A stretch of 64,000 nucleotides of DNA, from the NCBI RefSeq assembly GCF_013363975.1, contig NZ_JABWGN010000001.1, forward strand, positions 620,001 to 684,000. Direction: 5' to 3'. Both the position numbers and the translations under genes were made by a program. The notes under the pieces are model-generated. The model made no database searches and was not told where the DNA came from. It saw only the letters and a program-made list of their open reading frames with translations. Shown piece after piece: positions 33,174 to 40,889 of the stretch; positions within the stretch are counted from its first letter, which is position 1, and each line of letters starts with the position of its first letter. The stretch comes from Nonomuraea montanisoli. GTDB lineage: Bacteria; Actinomycetota; Actinomycetes; Streptosporangiales; Streptosporangiaceae.

Positions 33174-35081
33174 CTACCTCTGGTTCTCCATCGGCGGGCA
33201 GTGCTCCACCAGCATCAGGCAGCCGTCGTCGCCCCGGTCGGCCACGAACCTGCGGCCCGCCACGGTCGCGGCCGGGCGGGCCCGGGTCCGTACCAGCGGG
33301 CGGAGCTTCCTGCCCTGGTCGAGCAGGACGTCCCAGCGCGGCACCCGGCCCACGGGCGGCTCGATGTCGCCGAGCCGGATCCGGCCGCTGAAGACGTGAC
33401 CGTCCAGGGTGGCCGGGAAGTAGACCTCCTCGCCGTCGCCGCGCCGGATCAGCCGCAGCACCGGCTCGCCGTCGCCCGGGTCGGTCAGCTCGCCCGCCAC
33501 CAGCAGGTCGCCGCCCTCGATCCGGCACTCGCCGATCAGCGCCTCGGCGCCGCGCACCCGCAGCCCCCACACCCCCTTGCCGGCCCGTACGGGCACCAGC
33601 CAGGACCCCGCGCGGCGCACCGGCGGCGGCACCGCCGGAGGCAGCCATCGGGGCCCCGCGACCTTCGCCTCCAGCCGCAGCCCACCGGCCCGCAGCTCGA
33701 CGCGCAGCTCCCAGTGACCGCGCCGGGCCAGCCGCGCCGGTGACAGCGTGGCGGGGTCGAAGGCGAAGCCGAACGGGAAGCCGTGCTCGGCCGCCACCCC
33801 GCCGTCCTCCTGGGGGAGGCCGAGGCTGGCCGGCATCACCCTGTCCTCCGACAGGGGCACGGTGTCGCCCGTGCAGCGTTCCCGGAGCCACACGCGGACG
33901 CGGGCGCGTCCCAGGCTCCGCGCGTCGAACCGGCCGACCGACATCCAGCCCTCGCCGCGCAGCAGGCCGTCCCGCCAGCCGGTGGACAGCAGCCGCGTCT
34001 CCAGGTCGAGCTCGTCGGTCACCTCCGACAGGTGCGCGGGCAGGGCGGGATGCCGGCCGTACCAGCGCCTGCCGCCCAGCCCGAACCCCGTGGAGGCGAG
34101 CGGCGGCCGCAGACGGCCCTCGCGCTCCTCCGCGTACACCGCCGCCAGCTCCTCCACCCGTCGCCGGTGCAGCAGGTGCGTCAGCAGCCTTCGCCGGTAC
34201 GGCAGGCTCAGCCAGTCCTCCGGGGCGACGCCGTCGAGGTAGCGGGCCGCGAGGTCCAGGAGCGCCGGGTCGGTCGCCGGCCCCGTGCGGGCCACCGCCG
34301 CCACCGCCACGCTCATGTCGATGTCGAGGGTGTCGCGGTCGAAGCGCCGCTTGACGCCCGGCGCCCGGCGGGCGAGCAGCGTGGCCGTCTCCAGCACCGA
34401 CAGCAGGCGGTCGCGCACGTTGCCCGGCTCCAGGCTGCGCTGGGTGACCGACCAGTCGCGCCGGCGCCAGTGGTAGACGACGGCCTTCAGAACGTCCACC
34501 GAGGTCGCGCCCACGTGCGCGGCCATGGCCACGGGCTGGTCCTCGTACAGGCGCTCCGGGAACGTCAGGGCGAGGGCGTCCCAGAAGGAGCGCCGGTAGA
34601 CCTTGTTCCACAGCATGCGGTCGCGGACCAGCAGCGGGTGGCGGGTGATGTGGGTCCGCTCCAGCCGCCTGGCGAACGCCTGCCGGTGCGCCCACGACGG
34701 CACGAGCTGGTCGCGGTGGAGGCGCATGACGTTGCCGCAGGCCAGGTCCGAGCCGGTGGACTCCAGTGACGCCACCAGGCGGCGGAACGCGTCCCGGGGC
34801 ACCAGGTCGTCGCCGTCCACGAACGCCAGGTAGCGGCCGGTCGCGTGCCGCACGCCGAGGTTGCGCGCCCGTCCCACGCCGCCGCCGGCCTGCCGGACGA
34901 GGCGCACGCGAGGGTCGGCCGCCCACCTGGCCTCGACCACGGCCGGCCCGCCGTCACGGCTGCCGTCGTCGACGCAGATCACCTCGATGTCGCGCAGCGT
35001 CTGCGTGGTCAGCGAGTCGAGGCAGGGGCCGAGGTACTCCTCGACGTCGTGGAACGGGACGACCACCGACAGGATCGGCAC
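33174..35081 (-). CDS. Large GT2-family glycosyltransferase
   Basis: A protein of 635 residues. Residues 1-250 are a GT-A domain (LSVVVPFHDVEEYLGPCLDSL, VICVDDGSRDGG, FVDGDDLVP), similar to the GT2 at 26037-27485. It includes WNKVYRRSFW and the YEDQPVAMAAHV counterpart. The remainder is about 370 residues of charged, beta-strand-rich sequence with no motif I recognise. It may be a carbohydrate-binding or assembly part. It is likely in one unit with the two upstream minus-strand genes. The sugar donor is unknown. Confidence 0.87.
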   Translation of the reverse strand: MPILSVVVPFHDVEEYLGPCLDSLTTQTLRDIEVICVDDGSRDGGPAVVEARWAADPRVRLVRQAGGGVGRARNLGVRHATGRYLAFVDGDDLVPRDAFRRLVASLESTGSDLACGNVMRLHRDQLVPSWAHRQAFARRLERTHITRHPLLVRDRMLWNKVYRRSFWDALALTFPERLYEDQPVAMAAHVGATSVDVLKAVVYHWRRRDWSVTQRSLEPGNVRDRLLSVLETATLLARRAPGVKRRFDRDTLDIDMSVAVAAVARTGPATDPALLDLAARYLDGVAPEDWLSLPYRRRLLTHLLHRRRVEELAAVYAEEREGRLRPPLASTGFGLGGRRWYGRHPALPAHLSEVTDELDLETRLLSTGWRDGLLRGEGWMSVGRFDARSLGRARVRVWLRERCTGDTVPLSEDRVMPASLGLPQEDGGVAAEHGFPFGFAFDPATLSPARLARRGHWELRVELRAGGLRLEAKVAGPRWLPPAVPPPVRRAGSWLVPVRAGKGVWGLRVRGAEALIGECRIEGGDLLVAGELTDPGDGEPVLRLIRRGDGEEVYFPATLDGHVFSGRIRLGDIEPPVGRVPRWDVLLDQGRKLRPLVRTRARPAATVAGRRFVADRGDDGCLMLVEHCPPMENQR

Positions 35082-35159
35082 GAAACCACCTTCTCTTCTC
35101 CGGCCGTGGGGGTTGCTCCCGCTCCCGTTCGGGCTTCAGCGGGACATGGGGCAGGGCGT

Positions 35160-37019
35160 TCAGCGGGTCAGGAGGCGCAGGACCTTGCGGGCGGCCCGGC
35201 GCGGGCGGGACAGGCGGCGCGACAGCCGGTACCCGAGCGTCCGGCGCAGCGTGGCCGCCTTCCGCTGGCTCTTGCGCAACTTGGCGCGGGTGCGCACCAG
35301 CTCGCGCTCGCGGTAGCTCAGCTTGGTCTCCAGGCGCGCGATCCGGGCCAGCGAGGCGGTGAGCTGCTCGGTCACCCGGTCACGGGCGCTCAGCAGGTCC
35401 CGGTAGGTGGGGGCGGCCCCGGCCAGTTCGGCGGGCCCCACGGGTTGCCCCAGCTCGGCCTCCAGCTTGCGGGCCCGGTCGAGGTCGTCCTGGTCGCAGG
35501 TCTGACCGGCCATGCCGCAGAGCGTCAGCGCGAGCTGCCCGGCGTCGAGCGGCCACGGCCACGGATGGTGGTGTCCGGCCGCGAGCAGCCGTACGGCGAA
35601 CCGCCACAGGATCCGGCAGAGCACCACGGGCACGGACTCCGGACTGCCGGGGGCGGGGACCGGGGTGATGGCGGTGAACCGCTCGCCGTCCCAGACGAGG
35701 TTGTCGGCGGGGGCGTCCCCTCCGTCGGCCACCCACGCGGCCAGCGCGGCCAGCAGGTCGCGGACCGCGCGCACGTCCTCGCGGGCGCACGCCTCGACCA
35801 GCACCTCCTCGACGATGCGGCCGCGCGGGATGGGGCGCGCGGTCCCGCCGGGCAGGCGCCTGGTGGAGGTGGCGGTGACCTCGTGCACGGCCCGGCCGAC
35901 CTCGACCAGCCCTTCCGGCAGGACGTCGCGCGGGGCGTCGGCCACGGCCGCCGGCTCGCGGGCGTCCTCGACGGCGACGTCCGGCGCGCAGGCGTGCTCT
36001 GCCACGACGTCCGACGCGTAAGGCCCTTCTTCCGCAGACGCGACGCCCGGCTCTTCCGCAGGCGCGACGCCCGGCGCGTAAGGAGCCTCGTCGATCCCGG
36101 CGCCTGCCTCGTACGGCCCCTCCTCGGCGGCCGCGACGCCCGGCTCGTAAGAACCCTCCTCGGCCTCCGCCCCGTGAGGCCCGTCCTCGGCGGCGGAGCT
36201 TCGGGGGCGGGTCGCCACCGTGAGCCAGAGCGGCGCCAGGTGCTCCCCGAGCCCGTGGCGGAACGCCAGCCGGGTCAGCCGCAGCGGGTCCGCCACGAGC
36301 ATGGTGTCGCCGCCAGGCGCCGTGAGCGGCACCGTGAGCGCCTCGGGCAGGTCCTCGCGCAGGAGTTCACGTCCGAACAGGGCACGGGGCGCGCACCGTG
36401 ACGGGTAGGCGGCGTAGCACCGCTCGGCCACGACCCCCACCGCCTCCAGAGCCGCGTCCAGGGCCTCCGGACCGCCGGGATGGCTGGGGTCGAAGCCGTG
36501 CGGCTCCCAGTGCCCGTCGGCGCCCTCACGGTCGGGCGGCCGGGCATCCACGAACCGGTCGACGCCGAGGTCGTTCGGCACCGCGAGGACGAGCCGCCCG
36601 CCCGGCGCCACGAGCGCGGCGAGGGCCTGGAGCGACGCCCGCCACGGCGGCGCCGGCTCCTCGGCGGAGTGCGTGCGTTCGAGCCCGTCCAGGGCCAGCA
36701 CCAGGTCGTACGGCTGGACCCCGGTGAGCGCCCGGAGCCGTCCGCAGTGAACGTCCAGCGCGGGGTGACGCTCGCCGAGGGCGCACGCGTCGGGGTAGGA
36801 CCGCACGAGCACGGCCACCGAGGAGGCGGTGCCGGACACCGCGCCGATGAGGCCCTTCGGGTGCGGACCGGCCACCAGCACCCTCCCGCCGGGAGGGACG
36901 AGCCGCCGGACCAGTTCGAGCCCGGCGCCGCGCCAGTCGGTGACCGCGTCGGCGTCGGACCACAGCAGCATCTCGCCGCCGATCAATCGGACATTGCCGG
37001 GCACCTCGGTCATGCGCAT
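35160..37019 (-). CDS. Methyltransferase-like protein with repeat linker and coiled-coil tail
   Basis: A protein of 619 residues with three parts. Residues 1-270 resemble a class I SAM-dependent methyltransferase (PPGGRVLVAGPHP, YDLVLALDGLE, LVAPGGRLVLAVPNDLG). Residues of about 276-340 are an acidic repeat (AEEGSYEPG, AEEGPYEAG, IDEAPYAPG, AEEGPYASD). The rest holds a domain with NLVWDGERFTAI and a basic coiled coil (RIARLETKLSYRERELVRTRAKLRKSQRK). The kinase-like NLVWDGERF suggests a degenerate phosphotransferase. An ATG at 37013 overlaps the upstream stop (ATGA) and may be the true start. Confidence 0.7.
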   Translation of the reverse strand: MRMTEVPGNVRLIGGEMLLWSDADAVTDWRGAGLELVRRLVPPGGRVLVAGPHPKGLIGAVSGTASSVAVLVRSYPDACALGERHPALDVHCGRLRALTGVQPYDLVLALDGLERTHSAEEPAPPWRASLQALAALVAPGGRLVLAVPNDLGVDRFVDARPPDREGADGHWEPHGFDPSHPGGPEALDAALEAVGVVAERCYAAYPSRCAPRALFGRELLREDLPEALTVPLTAPGGDTMLVADPLRLTRLAFRHGLGEHLAPLWLTVATRPRSSAAEDGPHGAEAEEGSYEPGVAAAEEGPYEAGAGIDEAPYAPGVAPAEEPGVASAEEGPYASDVVAEHACAPDVAVEDAREPAAVADAPRDVLPEGLVEVGRAVHEVTATSTRRLPGGTARPIPRGRIVEEVLVEACAREDVRAVRDLLAALAAWVADGGDAPADNLVWDGERFTAITPVPAPGSPESVPVVLCRILWRFAVRLLAAGHHHPWPWPLDAGQLALTLCGMAGQTCDQDDLDRARKLEAELGQPVGPAELAGAAPTYRDLLSARDRVTEQLTASLARIARLETKLSYRERELVRTRAKLRKSQRKAATLRRTLGYRLSRRLSRPRRAARKVLRLLTR

Positions 37020-37852
37020 CGCACCCGCTTCCAGCCGAACATTCGCTGCAGCTCCTCAGGTGTCGCCTGATAGTCGAATCCCAGCTCCCGTAGCGCGGCC
37101 TCGGCGGCCAGGCCACGGTCGACGTGCTCGCCGTGCAGCTCAGGCCAGAGCCGCATGCGACGGGCCGTACCTCCGTATTCGGGGCGTTCGCCCTCGAACT
37201 GCATCGGATCGCCGTACACGGCGATGTCGCAGCCCACCGACGCGCCGTAGAACAGCGCGCTGCCGAGCCGGTTGGAGGCCACCCTGCGGTGACGGCGCAG
37301 CTCGGTGAGCTGGCGCCGCAGGAAGTCGCGTCCGGTGTCGTCCCATCGGGAACCGCGGCTGCCGTGGCAGATGACGCGGAATCCGGCCGACTCGTACGCC
37401 CCCCTGATACCGATATTTGCGAATTCGAGCCAGTAAAGGCATACGGTCACCGGACCGCTTTCCACCTCGCGGATGTACGCGGCGAGCCGGCCGTGGTCGC
37501 CGATCACCGCATTCTTCTCCCAGCCGTGGAACGGATACCAGATCGTGCCTTCCCGCTCTTCTTCCGGCACAAGACCCAGATCGGGCTCCAGGGCGAGGAG
37601 GTAGATCCACGGCGCGCCGATGAGGTAATGGCCGCGGCGGCCCATCGACCAGCCGCGCCGACGCAGCACGTCGGCCCAGATGAACCGGGGATATCCCGGT
37701 GTGCACCAATGGTCGTTCGGTGGGTATCCGTGGAGATAGTTCCAGCCATGCTGGACGAATCCCTGTATGCGGCGGGGAACGTCGTCCGGGAGCCCGCAGT
37801 ATCGGGCGAGTATGCGGGAGTGCCCGTACCAGTGATTGGATTCGTCCATCAT
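37010..37852 (-). CDS. Unknown protein, GT-B-like features, in the Pse locus
   Basis: A protein of 280 residues that I do not firmly recognise. It has HGWNYLHG near the N-terminus and a Trp/Tyr-rich first half. Late in the sequence SNRLGSALFYGASVGCDIAVYGDP resembles the donor-site segment of GT-B and sialyltransferase-like enzymes. Visible GC content is clearly lower than that of the neighbours, suggesting separate acquisition. It overlaps the methyltransferase-like gene by about four bases. With a complete CMP-Pse pathway and no obvious Pse transferase nearby, it is a candidate for that role. AGGGGG lies before two consecutive ATG codons; the second (37849) is better spaced. Confidence 0.6.
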   Translation of the reverse strand: MMDESNHWYGHSRILARYCGLPDDVPRRIQGFVQHGWNYLHGYPPNDHWCTPGYPRFIWADVLRRRGWSMGRRGHYLIGAPWIYLLALEPDLGLVPEEEREGTIWYPFHGWEKNAVIGDHGRLAAYIREVESGPVTVCLYWLEFANIGIRGAYESAGFRVICHGSRGSRWDDTGRDFLRRQLTELRRHRRVASNRLGSALFYGASVGCDIAVYGDPMQFEGERPEYGGTARRMRLWPELHGEHVDRGLAAEAALRELGFDYQATPEELQRMFGWKRVRCA

Positions 37853-37951
37853 TCCCCCTGTAGCGGTTGGCGCGCCCTCAGGGACATTCGCATCCTCGCC
37901 CGGACATCACCCAGCTTTATACGGTTCCATTACTCGCGACGGGGGCTCGGT

Positions 37952-37979
37952 TTGAGCCATGGAGGATCACCGATACACT
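37952..37979 (+). promoter_or_regulatory. Possible promoter of the ACP-SDR operon
   Basis: TTGAGC (37952-37957) and TACACT (37974-37979) are separated by 16 bases, a reasonable match to a housekeeping promoter. They lie about 35 bases upstream of the carrier-protein start, in an AT-richer divergent gap. Confidence 0.4.
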
Positions 37980-38012
37980 ACGTTCTGGTTCGACCACGGA
38001 GAGTGAGGGAGC

Positions 38013-38258
38013 ATGGGCCACCTCGACCGCCTGCGCGGCGTCTTCCGCGCCGCGCTGAGCCTTCCGGACGGCGCCGACGTCGACGAGCTCGAATACCGGG
38101 CGATCCCGCAATGGGACTCCCTTGCCCACATGGCGCTGGTCGCCGCCATCGAGGACGAGTTCGACATCATGCTCGAAACGGACGAGATCATCGACATGAG
38201 CTCGTTCGCCCAGGCGGCACGGCTGCTGGAGAAGCACGGTGCCGGCGCCGCGTTCTGA
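38013..38258 (+). CDS. Acyl carrier protein
   Basis: A protein of 81 residues. The phosphopantetheine attachment serine lies in WDSLAHMALV, and the acidic helix around IEDEFDIMLETDEI is typical of carrier proteins. It holds an acyl group as a thioester. GAGGGAG precedes the ATG. It opens the acyl cassette (SDR, AMP-ligase, LuxE-like, LuxC-like) and is divergent from the low-GC unknown gene. This is not the fatty-acid-synthase ACP context, so it is probably dedicated to the glycan pathway. Confidence 0.9.
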   Translation: MGHLDRLRGVFRAALSLPDGADVDELEYRAIPQWDSLAHMALVAAIEDEFDIMLETDEIIDMSSFAQAARLLEKHGAGAAF

Positions 38259-39075
38259 CCCATCGCCCGGCCGGGCCGCCGACGGCGACGACAAGGCCGT
38301 CGACGAGGCGATCGCGGCCCCGGTCCCGACGGCCGGCACCTCGCGAGTGGCGCTGGTCACCGGCTCGACCTCCGGCATCGGGCGAGCCGTCGCCGTGGCG
38401 CTCGCCGCGGCCGGTGACGAGGTGATCGTCCACGGCCGCGACGCCGAGCGGGCCGCCAAGGTCGCCGCGGAGGTGGCCGCCGAGACCGGCGGACGCACCT
38501 GGTCGGTCCACGGCGACGTGGCCGACCCCGGCGCGGTGTCCAGCATGATGCGCCGGATCCGCGAACGCCACGGCCGCCTCGACGCACTCGTGGTCAACGC
38601 GGGCGCCCACGACGCGGCGCTGCTCGGCCTGCTGCCCGGCATGGCGGTGTCCCGGCTGTTCGACGTCAACGCGGTGGGCGCGGTCCACACCCTGCAGTCG
38701 GCGATCAGGCTGCTGCGCAGGGGCACGAGCCCCGCCGTGGTGCTGGTCTCCTCGATCATGGCCCGGCGCGGTTCGGTGGGCCAGGCCGTCTACTCCGCCA
38801 CCAAGGCCGCGCTGCTGGGCCTGACCGTGTCCGCGGCCAAGGAGCTCGGCCCCGCCGGCATCCGGGTCAACGCGGTGGCCCCCGGCTTCGTGGAGACGGC
38901 CATGCTCGCCACGCTCGACGACCGGGCCCGCGCCACGACCGTCGCCGCCACCCCGCTCGGCCGGGTGGGGCAGCCGCGCGAGGTCGCCGCCGCCGTGGCG
39001 TTCCTGCTCTCCGGCCACGCCTCGTTCGTCACCGGCCAGGTGCTCGGTGTCGACGGCGGGCTGGTGGTGCTGTGA
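38239..39075 (+). CDS. SDR-family 3-oxoacyl reductase-like (FabG-like)
   Basis: A protein of 278 residues from a GTG inside the ACP gene (20-base overlap, GGAG eight bases upstream). Classical SDR motifs are present: TGSTSGIG for NADP, NAGAHD, the catalytic Ser in VSSIMA, the YSATK motif, and the C-terminal GQVLGVDGG. It likely reduces a ketoacyl group on the neighbouring ACP. The first 30 residues before the Rossmann fold are low-complexity. The IS200/IS605 element follows immediately. Confidence 0.87.
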   Translation: MPAPRSDPSPGRAADGDDKAVDEAIAAPVPTAGTSRVALVTGSTSGIGRAVAVALAAAGDEVIVHGRDAERAAKVAAEVAAETGGRTWSVHGDVADPGAVSSMMRRIRERHGRLDALVVNAGAHDAALLGLLPGMAVSRLFDVNAVGAVHTLQSAIRLLRRGTSPAVVLVSSIMARRGSVGQAVYSATKAALLGLTVSAAKELGPAGIRVNAVAPGFVETAMLATLDDRARATTVAATPLGRVGQPREVAAAVAFLLSGHASFVTGQVLGVDGGLVVL

Positions 39076-39084
39076 GGTCCCGAC

Positions 39085-39240
39085 ACGGTGACTCCTCCGC
39101 TCCCTGAAGCGAGCGGCTTCTCGCTAAGCCGCTCGCGCGACCCGGCGAAGGGCAAGCCCTGCCCTCAAGATGTTGATCGCCGCGTTGACGTCGGCGTGCG
39201 CTTCGTAGCCGCACTGTTGACATCGGAACTCGGCTTGAGT
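39085..39240 (-). ncRNA. Candidate reRNA (omega RNA) at the tnpB 3' end
   Basis: TnpB proteins are guided by an RNA made from the 3' end of tnpB and the right end, with the guide taken from flanking DNA. Here the perfect right-end hairpin overlaps the tnpB stop exactly where this RNA is expected. The boundaries are estimates from the family; no transcript evidence exists. Confidence 0.4.
39109..39136. other. Right-end hairpin of the IS200/IS605 element
   Basis: A perfect 11-base stem (GCGAGCGGCTT at 39109-39119 and AAGCCGCTCGC at 39126-39136) with a six-base loop, overlapping the tnpB stop. TnpA recognises such imperfect or perfect hairpins near the ends. Confidence 0.75.
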
Positions 39241-40326
39241 GACGCGGTTCTCCCTCGCACAATGCCCGCACTCGGCGCACGTACGGGAGGTGTTGGCAGG
39301 ATTCACCGCGATCAGCTCTCGACCGGCGCTTTCAGCCTTGTGCGACAGGATCGTCAGGAACACCCCCCAACCCGCGTCCAAGATCGAACGGTTCAGCCCG
39401 GACTTCGCAGCGGCGCCGTTGGGCAGATAGCCGCCGTTGCCGTCCGGTTTGGGTGCTGCCCGCTTGGTCATATTGGTGACTTTGAGTGCTTCGTGCACGA
39501 TCAGGTCATAGCCGGCCACCAGCGCCTTGGCTGCTTTATGCGCGGCATCCAGACGCTGGCGGCGCACCTTGGCGTGCAGGGCCGCAACGCGGGCCACAGT
39601 CTTGCGACGTCTGTTCGAACCCCGCTTCTTGCGGGCCAGGCCACGCTGCGCGGCCGCGAGAAGGCCGGCGGAGGCGGCGAAGTGCCGTTTGTGCTCCAGA
39701 TGGTCGCCGTCGCTGGTGGTGGCGAGCGAGGCGACGCCCATGTCGATCCCGGCCATGGCACCCGTAGCGGGCAATGCTTCGGCGGGAACGTCGTCGCACG
39801 ACAGCACCACGAACCAGCGGGAGGCCTCATGCTTGACGCTGATCGTCTTGATGTTGCCCAGCACGCGGCGATGCTGGTGCACCCGGACGTGGCCGATCCC
39901 CTGAAGCCGCACGTAGATGGTGACCGGGTGATGGGGCTGGGAGTCCCACCGGCAGCCGTCCCCGTCCTTGGGCCATTCGACGGTGTCGTACCATCCCCGT
40001 CCCTTGAAGCGGGGAAAGCCCGGTGTCCGTCCCGCCTTGACCCGGGCGAAGAACATGGCGAACGCCTTGTCAAGCCGGCGCAGGGTGGCCTGTTGGGAGG
40101 AGAAGGACCAACGCGCTTGGCCACCTGGATCGTCGGCTCGGATGTGCTTGAGGTCGGCCGACTGGTCGCCGTAGCGGACTGTGACGCCCGCCTTGCGGTA
40201 GGCGATACGGCGATGCTCCAGTGCGGCGTTGTACAGCTGCCGGTGGTCCTCCAGGCAGTGCGCGAGCGCGGCGGCCTGCTTGCTGGTGGGGCGCAGCAGG
40301 AATTTGAACGACCTACGCATTGCCAC
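39124..40326 (-). CDS. tnpB: TnpB RNA-guided nuclease (IS605 OrfB family)
   Basis: A protein of 400 residues. The RuvC-like residues are all present: Asp in AGIDMGVASL, Glu in DLIVHEALKV, and Asp in HADVNAAINIL. The zinc finger is CAECGHC then CQQCGY. The N-terminal helix-turn-helix (FKFLLRPTSKQAAALAHCLEDHRQLYNAALEHR) is typical. TnpB cuts DNA with an RNA guide from the element end and helps the element persist. Its start overlaps the tnpA end by 14 bases. The catalytic set suggests an active enzyme. Confidence 0.93.
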   Translation of the reverse strand: MAMRRSFKFLLRPTSKQAAALAHCLEDHRQLYNAALEHRRIAYRKAGVTVRYGDQSADLKHIRADDPGGQARWSFSSQQATLRRLDKAFAMFFARVKAGRTPGFPRFKGRGWYDTVEWPKDGDGCRWDSQPHHPVTIYVRLQGIGHVRVHQHRRVLGNIKTISVKHEASRWFVVLSCDDVPAEALPATGAMAGIDMGVASLATTSDGDHLEHKRHFAASAGLLAAAQRGLARKKRGSNRRRKTVARVAALHAKVRRQRLDAAHKAAKALVAGYDLIVHEALKVTNMTKRAAPKPDGNGGYLPNGAAAKSGLNRSILDAGWGVFLTILSHKAESAGRELIAVNPANTSRTCAECGHCARENRVTQAEFRCQQCGYEAHADVNAAINILRAGLALRRVARAA

Positions 40327-40735
40327 CGCCCTTGGACGGCCGTTCGTACTGCGTGTCGATGTAGCGCTGCACAGTCTCAGCGGTCACGGCGCCGGCCGTG
40401 GCCACGAAGTAGGACCTCGACCACAACGTGGGCAACCGGGAACGCAGGTGGCCGAACTCGGCCCGCAGGTGGTGGGAGGTGAACCCCTTGAACTGGTTGG
40501 CCACGTACGACGGAGAGTTCTTCGGGTGCGGCTTGACGAACAGGTGCACGTGGTCGGGCATCACCTCAAGCACCACGATTTCCCAGCCGTGCTCGTCAGC
40601 CTTGGCGTGGATCAACTGCTCCAGGCGCGTCTTGACCCGCCCGCCAAGGACCGGGCGGCGATACTTCGGGCACCACACGACGTGGTAACCCAGGTCGTAC
40701 GCCGCGCCGGGGGAGGTGCGCACCCGACTAGCCAC
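40313..40735 (-). CDS. tnpA: IS200-type Y1 transposase TnpA
   Basis: A protein of about 140 residues from the GTG at 40735, the usual size. The HUH metal motif is in VMPDHVHLFVKP, and the nucleophile tyrosine is in VQRYIDTQ. YHVVWCPKYRRPVL is the family's conserved start. It excises and inserts single-stranded DNA. The longer upstream reading frame reaches into the left end of the element and the next gene's leader and is not credible. Confidence 0.92.
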   Translation of the reverse strand: MASRVRTSPGAAYDLGYHVVWCPKYRRPVLGGRVKTRLEQLIHAKADEHGWEIVVLEVMPDHVHLFVKPHPKNSPSYVANQFKGFTSHHLRAEFGHLRSRLPTLWSRSYFVATAGAVTAETVQRYIDTQYERPSKGGGNA

Positions 40736-40851
40736 GCGATCAATATAACAGCGTGACGCATCTAATACGCGATGGACGGAGTTCTTTGATGCGCAGACCA
40801 GAAAGGTCAGGGCACGCTCAGGCCTTGACGGCCCTCCCGCTCCCGATTCCC

Positions 40852-40871
40852 CCGTCGCCTGAAGGCGACGG
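40852..40871. other. Left-end hairpin of the IS200/IS605 element
   Basis: A perfect eight-base stem (CCGTCGCC and GGCGACGG) with a TGAA loop, upstream of tnpA and only 18 bases before the AMP-ligase start codon. Confidence 0.72.
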
Positions 40872-40889
40872 TTCACTCGGGAGGACTTG

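Larger units (their letters stand above)
39076..40889 (-). mobile_element. IS200/IS605-family element with tnpA and tnpB
   Basis: Overlapping tnpA and tnpB on the minus strand are flanked by two subterminal hairpins: the right end at 39109-39136 and the left end at 40852-40871. There are no terminal inverted repeats and no target duplication, as expected for this family. It splits the acyl cassette between the SDR and the AMP-ligase. The exact ends are not resolved; the outer limits given are the neighbouring coding ends. Both proteins look intact, so it may still move. Confidence 0.85.
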
